A stretch of 64,000 nucleotides of DNA from Humulus lupulus (Eukaryota > Streptophyta > Magnoliopsida > Rosales > Cannabaceae): positions 171,211,980 to 171,275,979 of the forward strand of contig NC_084798.1 in NCBI RefSeq assembly GCF_963169125.1. The letters run 5' to 3'. Below, in pieces: positions 56,959 through 64,000 of this stretch. The translations under genes and the position numbers were made by a program. Positions within the stretch are counted from its first letter, which is position 1. Each line of letters starts with the position of its first letter. Under the pieces are notes generated by a model. That model ran no database searches. It worked only from the letters and a program-made list of their open reading frames with translations, and was not told the DNA's origin.

Positions 56959-58702
56959 TTAAAGAACACATAAAAAATAATTACTAATTCCACAATTAAT
57001 TAATTTGAACATTAATGGACCAACCTTAGGGTAGGTCAGACTAATTCCAAATTAATTTTGAGACAAGTTCTAAAATGTATAAGTGAAAACTTTAATCAAC
57101 ATTTCTCTTTTGACTTATAAACAACTGCTTGTTTGGTCAAGAATACACTAGTCTGCTCGAAAGCCTAATGTACCTTGTGAGTGTAACCCATTATTTTAGA
57201 TCAATGACTTAACTCAAGAGTGTCCATTAGGGTTAATAAAAATTGAAATACATCATTAAATTCTATTCTTGAAAAAGAAGTTTGCCTTGAGAATAACACA
57301 GTCGGAAGCCTTCCTTAGGGGGACACAAGCAATGGTGCCGCGAGACCATCTCCATGTTACCTCGATGCTAACTAATAATGCAGACCATGGGACTTATTGT
57401 CATAACTCCCTTTCTCACTCACTATTTTAAGATATGTGTTTTCTCAAAACATCTTATGCTTTTTAATTGGTTTGTAAAAATAAAGTGATCTATTTTTACC
57501 AAATGATATTCTAATAATTACTAATCAAATTAAGAAAAATTAAAAGTATAGAACTATGCCATAATTAATTCAATTTTAATTTGCTATAATTACTAGGAAT
57601 AACATTTATTATTTAATAAAACAATTTATTAAATACTAGAGATTAAACAACTTTCAAAATCTATTCCCGCGCTTGAACTAGTTAAAACTAGATTTATTAT
57701 TATATGGTTCATCACATAAAGCATATAATCACAAAGGACAATCCTAAGGCATGTTTCTACTCATATGAGATGCATGCATAATTTTAAATACTGTGTGGGT
57801 AATATATATGGAATGTCAAAAATGCATGATAAAACATTTAAACAATTTAATCATATTCAAACATTTAAATAAAAAAATAATAAATAAATAAATGCGGGCC
57901 GGGTGTCTTGGGTATTTCTAGAAAAATTACAACACTTGCAAAATATACACAAAAATGTAAGAAACTAAATAAGACCTAAAGAGAATACAATCTTCAACTT
58001 TGGGCCTTCACAAGTAGTCTTGATCCATTAATCCATTTAATTTTGAATTAAAATAACTTTTAATTATCTTAAATAAATTTTAAGAATAATTAACTTGGGC
58101 TTTAATGCCCAATAAGTTATTAGGCCCAGTTTTGAATTTGGGCTCAAACAATTAATTCAAAATAAAACAATTTTTTAATTATGGGCTAAAATTAATTAGG
58201 CCCATAATTTAAAAGGATAACTTAGATGCAAGCCCTAGGGTTTAGAAACCCTAGGAGCGGTTACATGAGGCTCGGCATGGGGCGGGAGGTAAGCGGCTAG
58301 GAGGTGCGGCAGCAGCTGGTGGCTCGGCATGGGTGCGCGGGGCTAGTAGGCATTGGGGTGCAGGTGCACACGGCAGCAACAAGTGTAGGGGCACGGGCCA
58401 GTAGGGTGAGTTTGATAGCCTTAGGCTCGGGCTTCGGGGCACGAAACCTGGGGCTCGGGCCTTACAAAATTTTCCAAATAATTTAATGCAGAAAATTAAA
58501 TTACAAAAAAATTCCTATGCCCTAAAATGGCTTACATTTTTCATGTAGAAATTTAAGAATAATTCCTAAGCCACCATATAATTAACGACCCTTAAGATTA
58601 AAATTTAATCATACATACATCCATCCATTCACACATATTACAATTACATAAGAATGCATATTATGCCCACACAATAATTAATGTGCGTAGAGATTAATGA
58701 CC
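56959..58702 (-). other. CopC untranslated leader
   Basis: About 1.75 kb between gag and primer site. Mostly AT-rich, with a GC-rich block at 58250-58460 that starts at the inverted repeat CCCTAGGGTTTAGAAACCCTAG (58232-58253). ORFs in the GC-rich block have no recognisable homology. I see no gene. Confidence 0.6.
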
Positions 58703-58714
58703 GCTCTGGTACCA
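58703..58714 (-). other. CopC primer binding site
   Basis: Minus strand TGGTACCAGAGC, two bases inside the 5' LTR and similar to the initiator-Met site TGGTATCAGAGC. Confidence 0.8.
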
Positions 58715-58716
58715 AT

Positions 58717-60543
58717 TGTTAGGAACGAGTTTCCTAATACGCAGCAGAATGGTGGTGGGTTGGCCCAATGTACAACAAAATTTTTTGTGACATATTTAAA
58801 CTACCTTTAAATATGCGGATCCATTAATATACATACATTATTCATAAGCAAGAAAATAATAAGAAACATACCTCTTGATGCCTATCAAGTGTCCTTGCTA
58901 TCTTTTCGTAATTTGAACGAACTTCCTATCCAAACTGCTCCCAGGTACTCACACCAAGATCTTCCACAACGTTCTGTACACCTCAAGAAGTGTGTGGGCA
59001 CTTAGAGAATAAAGGATAGTTTATTTCTGATTCTACTTGATGTACTCAAGACATGAGATAAAGACAATATGCCTGAGATTGGTTCTTTATCTTTTTTCAG
59101 GGAGAGATAGATAAGTATCGTTCTTTTCTTTAGAGCGAATAATAAAGACTTTTCTTATTTTCTGATAAGTCTAACTTAAATAAAAAATATTTAAATTTAA
59201 AAAATAAATCTGTAACCAATTTACAATTTATCTTTCAATTAATTAATTATCTTATTAATGAAAATATCCAAAAACTAACTTTTGAATTTTGCATTAAGTA
59301 ATAAATTAAATAAACAAAATTAAAAAATGTGTAGTACACGCCACTCAAAGTCCATGGATTGTGTCTCTCGTGTACCACCCTATATTTTATTGATATTTGA
59401 TTTTTCCATAATTATTTAATTATTTATTCAAACTACCTTATCAGATAAAAATCCAACAACCTCAAAATTAATTCAAATTTGAATTAATTATCTTTTTAAC
59501 TAATTATCAAATATAATTAATTTTTTGAATAAATATCAATATTTTAAATTCAAATCCAATTTGAACTTATCAAATTATTATCTCACACTCAAATATAGAT
59601 ATTTAATTAATTATACCAATTAATTAAAACCAATTTAAAATTTGAAATTAAATATTTAATTTATAATAATTTCGAAAAATTATAATTAATTAATTATTTA
59701 ATATAATTTCAAAAATAAATTTAATTATTTAATATAATTTTGAAAATTACATAATAATTAAATATTAATTAATTTTGTTAATCACAACTAATTTGTAATT
59801 AATTAATTAATCACTATTATCACATAATTGCATATTTGGCCCGGAAGAACAAATTTCTTCTTAAATATGTCTTTCAACCATTTTTCCCTTTATATCAACT
59901 CTTGCCTTGAATAGTGTTGATAGAGCCGCTGTGGGGACCTATGGACCTACCATTCCAAGCTCCAATAAATTTGAGATTATTAATTAAACTCTTTAATTAA
60001 ATAATATTAATTTATTAATCTCATGATTACTCCACTATAAGTATGAGATTGTACTCTTGTAATTATAGACATTTCATTTACTGACTACTTTATAAAATAA
60101 AGCGTCCATTGATATAATCATTACATACAAATTAACCCTCTAATGATGGTTCATAATTAATCAGGAATAAAATTAATGTTTTACCCTTTTAATTATATCT
60201 TATTTCCTTAAGTACTATTGACTTTACTAGTGAAGGTTAATTCATAACTAAATTATAAATTTGAGCTCAATAACATTTCAGTCCCAAAAGTCAACCCTTA
60301 AGAGAACCATTATTCAATCTCTTACGAGAATGTATAGATTCCATATATGTATGCTATGTCCCCAGCCATTTATATTAATGAGTTGCCAAAACAAAACATT
60401 CTAGCCTGATCATTCTAACAGACCCTAACGAGTGAATCAAAGAACTCATATAACATAAACAGGAGTTCATAGTAACTTCAGGATTAAGATTTATTTGTAT
60501 ATGATCATCAATTGATATATTTAATTAATACTTCGAAGCAATA
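58717..60543 (-). repeat. CopC 5' LTR, cut by TatH
   Basis: Starts TGTTAGGAACGAG and aligns with the three 3' LTR pieces as one uninterrupted block, which confirms the TatF and S4 insertions. It ends at CAATA (60539-60543), the presumed TSD of TatH. The remaining LTR lies beyond the window. Confidence 0.87.
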
Positions 60544-61379
60544 TGTTGACGCCGTTTTTCATCAACTTAAAAAAGAAGAGCAATTAAACAAAAAATATAC
60601 TAGAGGAAATAAATAAAAATAATGTAGACAAGATCTTTTACGTGGTTCAGCAGTTAAAATCTGCCTAGTCCACGAGTCTATATTATTAGTTCTTTGGAGT
60701 TTTCTGGAAACTTTCAGGAAAGCAAATGCCCAGAGTTTTCTCTCCAAATCTTAATATCTCGATCCCCTTACAAATGCATTATCTCTCTCTATTTATAGAG
60801 AGGTTTTCAGAATTGGTTCCGACATATTTCGGGAAGATATTTTGCAAATCAAATAGTATAATGCCAATAAATGCATCAGTTACTACGTACGCGGTAATAT
60901 CCCATAAAATGTGGAATTGAATAACAAATTACATCAGATCCCTTAAACATAGGGAATTTATAACAATAAATACGTTTACACATAGCCGACGAGATTAGAC
61001 ACCAGATCCACGTGCCTTCGAGACCGTTTGTCTATTATGAGCTCGTCATCTCACTTCGCCTATGCTCCCAACAGGTAACCATTTACGAAGCCGTCACCTT
61101 CGGGCTTACAGCTCTCGAGCTTAAACCATCTTGTCTGAGGGCAAGTGATGCATCAAGAAACCTATACAAGTGTTTAACCCTTGCTATCATGAGTTGCGAG
61201 TTCACCTTATAAGCTCGAACACTTTCGAGACTACGAAATGTTTGAGCTCACGAGGTTACCACTTACAACGAAACTGTCTGACTTGTGGATCACATGATGA
61301 CTGTGCTTATTTCAAGCTTACATCTTACGAGCCTGAATTTCGAGATCAAGATTCACATTCTCAAAATCTAGGTGTAACA
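60544..61379 (-). repeat. TatH 3' LTR
   Basis: An 836-bp LTR, TGTTGACGCCG to AGGTGTAACA. Near its left end the minus strand reads CTGAACCACGTAAAAGATC, a common plant LTR R-U5 string, and TATAAATA lies at 60790-60797 on the minus strand. Both support minus orientation. Confidence 0.82.
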
Positions 61380-61380
61380 T

Positions 61381-61390
61381 TTTGCCCCCT
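61381..61390 (-). other. TatH polypurine tract
   Basis: Minus strand GAGGGGGCAA directly inside the LTR, close in form to the TatF tract. Confidence 0.7.
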
Positions 61391-61653
61391 CAAAAGTATC
61401 ACTTCGAATCCCATGAGAAGGAAACTTTTGAACTGCCCCTCTTGGAAACTAAGCCACCTAATATACTCAAGTGTGGACATGCGTCAATCACGGGTTGCTT
61501 AATTAGAGCACTCATGTCCTTTTGTACCATGCCCACTTCTTTTCATCTGCCACCTTTATGCCACCATCACCACATCTGTACCAGTTCATTAGATCAAATA
61601 CCAAATTCAGCCAATGGTCCAGATCAGTTTGACATTTGACATCGTTTGGGGCC

Positions 61654-61661
61654 TATAAATA
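61654..61661 (+). promoter_or_regulatory. TATA box for the TatH antisense gene
   Basis: TATAAATA in GGGGCCTATAAATATGCCC, 275 bp inside the 3' LTR, the same layout as TatF and TatG. This is the strongest core-promoter match of the three. Confidence 0.65.
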
Positions 61662-62733
61662 TGCCCATATCATCTTCTTCATCTTATTTTCGCATTTTGA
61701 ACTTTCAGAGAAAAGAGAAGGAATAACCAGAACCCAAAATTTATTTTGTTCTTGCATGTTTTCCAAACCAAGGAGGCAAAACATTCCTGGCATCTTCGAC
61801 TCTGTGAGAGCTTCCTTGATACCACTTCTTCAATTGTCGATCACATTATACCCACCATCAGTCTCTGTGTGTAAGCTTCCATTCTTCATCTTGCTTTGTT
61901 CATATATTTATTTTTTTTACATGTTTTTCTGTCGTGTGAATGTATTCAATATCTGGTATTTAATAACTTGTTGTCGTAGCACTGTAGTTTAGACGATATT
62001 GTATAAAATCTGGACCCAAAATTCTCTGAAATTGTGGGTTTAAAACCCAGATTTTAATGCAAAAAGCACATATGTTTGTTTTCCTTCTTTTTTATAGATT
62101 ACGGATGATATACCTTGTAGAACAAGAAATAGGGTACTGAACTAGGGTTTTAAATTGCACGTTTCCCAAAATTATCACTTTTTGAGTAACTGTCAACTTT
62201 TCTCCTAAAAATCCGGGATTCTCAAAATAAATCCACACTTTTCTTCCCTTGCGTCGAATACACGCTCGAAGCCTGAACCTTTCAATAGTTCGGGTTTCTT
62301 TCTCGAATTCGACCCACTCTTTTGAGACTTCGGTCTCAATCGGACTTACTCCATGATCTCGAGCCTTCGAGCTCGAATAACCTAAATTCTTACTCTGATT
62401 TCTTGTATGCCTGGCCCTCACCCTTTTCTTTCTTGCTAGATGTTGTAGAATTATGAGAAACTATGGGGGTCAATGCTCGCAATTCCTTATTCTACAACAA
62501 CTCCTAGTCTAGAATCGCCTTTCACTTGAAACCAGCGGCTAATTCACTAGCATAAAGTGAGGTGCGAGCAAGAAGATATTCGAGCTCAGATCGACAAGGT
62601 CGAGGAAAGGAAAAGGAGGAAACTTTGAGTCACAATCTATTCAGACCCAAACCCCGAGCTTAGATCTGTCCCTCTCGACCCCATGCTCAAAGTAACCGTT
62701 GCTTACAAGCCTGGTGATCTTACTTTCTCGCTG
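61662..62733 (+). other. Leader of the TatH antisense gene
   Basis: About 1.07 kb from TATA box to the first plausible ATG. A donor-like TGTGT/GTAAGC lies at 61871; several acceptors are possible near 62450, so I do not fix the intron end. No clear ORF. The short frames here show no recognisable protein. Confidence 0.45.
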
Positions 62734-64000
62734 ATGGAAGATTCATCAAACCGCCCATCCACCTCGCAACCTGCTGCCATTCTTACCCCCAGGGAGGAAT
62801 TCTTCGAGGCCAAACATTACTGAAGCTCGGTAACTTCATCGGGACAAATCTCTGACATCCTTACTCACCAAGGCTTAGGACTATCCAACTCACTGAGGTG
62901 TCAAGCTTCTACTTCAAACGAATGGAGCTCCTATGCCCGGGTGATTGTCGACTCGACAATAAACTTAAGCTCGCGGCCTGGAGTCGCGAGCATACGAAGG
63001 CAGGGGCTCTACTGCCCTTGAAATTATTTTCAAAGGATTTTATAGATTTTGTTAGGCTCGCGGATTTCCAAATCCATACCAATTCATACAGGGTCTTGTC
63101 AGCCTTGAGGTCGCTTTACCACGAATTAAAGTGGGATGGACCTTCACTAAGAGAGATCCTGTATCTCTTTTTTTTAAAAATCAACCCCTCCCAAGCTCGG
63201 GGAGGAGATGGCTTCTACTACCTGTCAAGCTATCCCAAGGAGAAGAAAATATTTGAGGACATGCCCAACCATCCCCCCAACTTTAAGCTAGCATTCTTCT
63301 GGACAGATGGCCTAGCTCCTTCAAAATTCTATTTGTTCCAACGAATTCGTAATTACATATCCTCCTTTCTTTTCTTGCTTGATTAATGTTTAGGCTTGAA
63401 CTAATTGAAATGTATCCACTTCTTCAGCCAACTATCACCGTCCCACTCCCACGGACTCGATGAGGGAGCACAAGAAAGCTTTGCTCTAGCTGTCGTATGG
63501 CAGGCGTTCTCTCTCTTATCTTCTTCATGAAGATAAGCTTCGAGCCTGCGGCCTCCTAGAGCAGGATCAGTTGATGGACAATGTCGCTTATCGCAAATAT
63601 ACCATGTGGGAGCATGAACCACTCCCTACTGATAAGCTTCCTCCAAGACAGAGGTCAACGAGCTCGAGGGCCCGCTCCCTAGTTCGTCGCCACGGGAGTC
63701 CATGCTTGGGAAATGAAGCGAATGACAAGGCTTCGAGCTCGAGTGACAGAGGTAAAGTCATCCTCAGCTCAACCTTGTGGTCTCCTTGCCTAATAAAACA
63801 TAAACCCGACACCCTAATCCTATTCCCGGATTCCAGGGATAATTTCCACGTATGGTCTTGGGTAGACGAAAGGGTTCTTAGGTTTGATAGTTGGTTAGGG
63901 AGATTCCAAACTATGTATAGCTTAAATAAAGTTTAGGATGGGGTAGCCGTTCAGTATGGGAAAAATAAATATAGAGACCTTTCGAGGCTAACTTCCACAT
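62734..64000 (+). pseudogene. TatH antisense gene, Transposase_28-like (partial, broken)
   Basis: A frame from ATG 62734 (MEDSSNRPSTSQPAAILTPR) stops after about 30 codons. The domain follows in the frame 62898-63386: LAAWSREHTKAGALLPLKLF, FIDFVRLADFQIHTNSYRVL, LRSLYHELKWDGPSLREILY, GGDGFYYLSS, NFKLAFFWTDGLAPSKFYLF. An intron with donor at 63349 and acceptor ending at 63427 (79 bp) follows the domain, as in TatF (81 bp) and TatG (94 bp). Exon 2 continues into 63571-63936 (MDNVAYRKYTMWEHEPLPTD, then Ser/Arg-rich). The rest is outside the window. Confidence 0.65.

Larger units (their letters stand above)
18483..64000 (-). mobile_element. CopC, Ty1/copia element broken by four insertions
   Basis: Minus-strand copia element inserted in the TekA protease region. 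Its 3' LTR is in three pieces (18483-19347, 31030-31820, 52816-53350), split by TatF and S4. The body (53351-58716) has integrase upstream of RT, the copia order, and an initiator-Met-like primer site. The 5' LTR (58717-60543) is cut by TatH and its end lies beyond the window. Joined, the 3' LTR is about 2.19 kb, long for copia. LTR copies differ by several per cent by eye. The gag to protease part is largely lost. Confidence 0.88.
60544..64000 (-). mobile_element. TatH, third Tat-type element, partial
   Basis: The left part of a minus-strand gypsy element: 3' LTR, polypurine tract and antisense gene region. Pol lies beyond the right edge, so the lineage call rests on the antisense Transposase_28-like gene and the identical layout to TatF and TatG. 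LTR sequence is unlike both. Confidence 0.75.

Noticed and set aside
58251..58486. GC-rich ORFs on both strands in the CopC leader
   Set aside because: No homology, low complexity, in an untranslated leader.
1..64000. A host protein-coding gene
   Set aside because: Every recognisable protein stretch belongs to gag, pol or the antisense gene of a retroelement, and the remaining DNA is accounted for by LTRs, leaders or spacers.

Overview
The window is plant nuclear heterochromatin, most likely from a eudicot. It consists, as far as I can read it, entirely of LTR retrotransposons nested in one another. I found no host gene, tRNA, rRNA or CRISPR array. The evidence is the plant-type Ty3/gypsy and Ty1/copia polyproteins, initiator-Met-like primer binding sites, chromodomain integrases, dual-RNase-H Tat elements, 2-2.7 kb LTRs and 5-bp target-site duplications (TSDs) around most insertions. 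I give no species name, because nothing here fixes one. Element names below (TekA, TekD, TekE, CopC, TatF, TatG, TatH, S1-S4) are mine.

Layout. TekA is the oldest layer: a minus-strand Tekay/Del-like chromovirus whose pieces lie at 1-1337, 4034-5083 and 17490-18482. It is split by solo LTR S1 (1338-4033, TSD TGAAT), by the whole chromovirus TekD (5084-17489, TSD ACAGT/GCAGT) and by the copia element CopC (18483 to past the right edge). TekD carries an LTR-like insert S2 (5139-6503) in its 3' LTR and solo LTR S3 (13751-14629, TSD ACAAC) in its leader. CopC (minus strand, about 2.2-kb LTRs) has its 3' LTR split by TatF (19348-31024, TSD TTAAT) and by S4 (31821-52810, TSD AGTTT). Its 5' LTR is broken by TatH (60544 onward). 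S4 is a solo LTR split by TatG (about 32500-51507), and TatG's pol is split by the plus-strand chromovirus TekE (41091-47356, TSD GTCAA). The deepest chain is TekA > CopC > S4 > TatG > TekE, five layers.

How the parts work together. Each retrotransposon encodes or once encoded gag, protease, reverse transcriptase, RNase H and integrase. All gag-pol frames here carry stops, frameshifts or deletions. TatF is youngest: its LTRs differ at roughly 10 of 596 positions by eye. Its gag-pol is one 2,087-codon frame broken by ten TAG/TGA stops and one 1-nt deletion.

The most interesting content is a second, antisense gene in the Tat elements. Just inside the 3' LTR, on the strand opposite gag-pol, TatF, TatG and TatH each carry a TATA box, a leader splice donor and a multi-exon gene with a 'putative gypsy-type transposon' (Transposase_28-like) domain. 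In TatF the four coding exons join in phase to 744 codons with a single TAG. The convergent antisense and pol units of TatF and TatG are separated by spacers holding perfect short hairpins. Antisense extra ORFs are known in Tat-lineage elements. The shared promoter and intron architecture seen in three diverged copies within one nest is the part worth following up.
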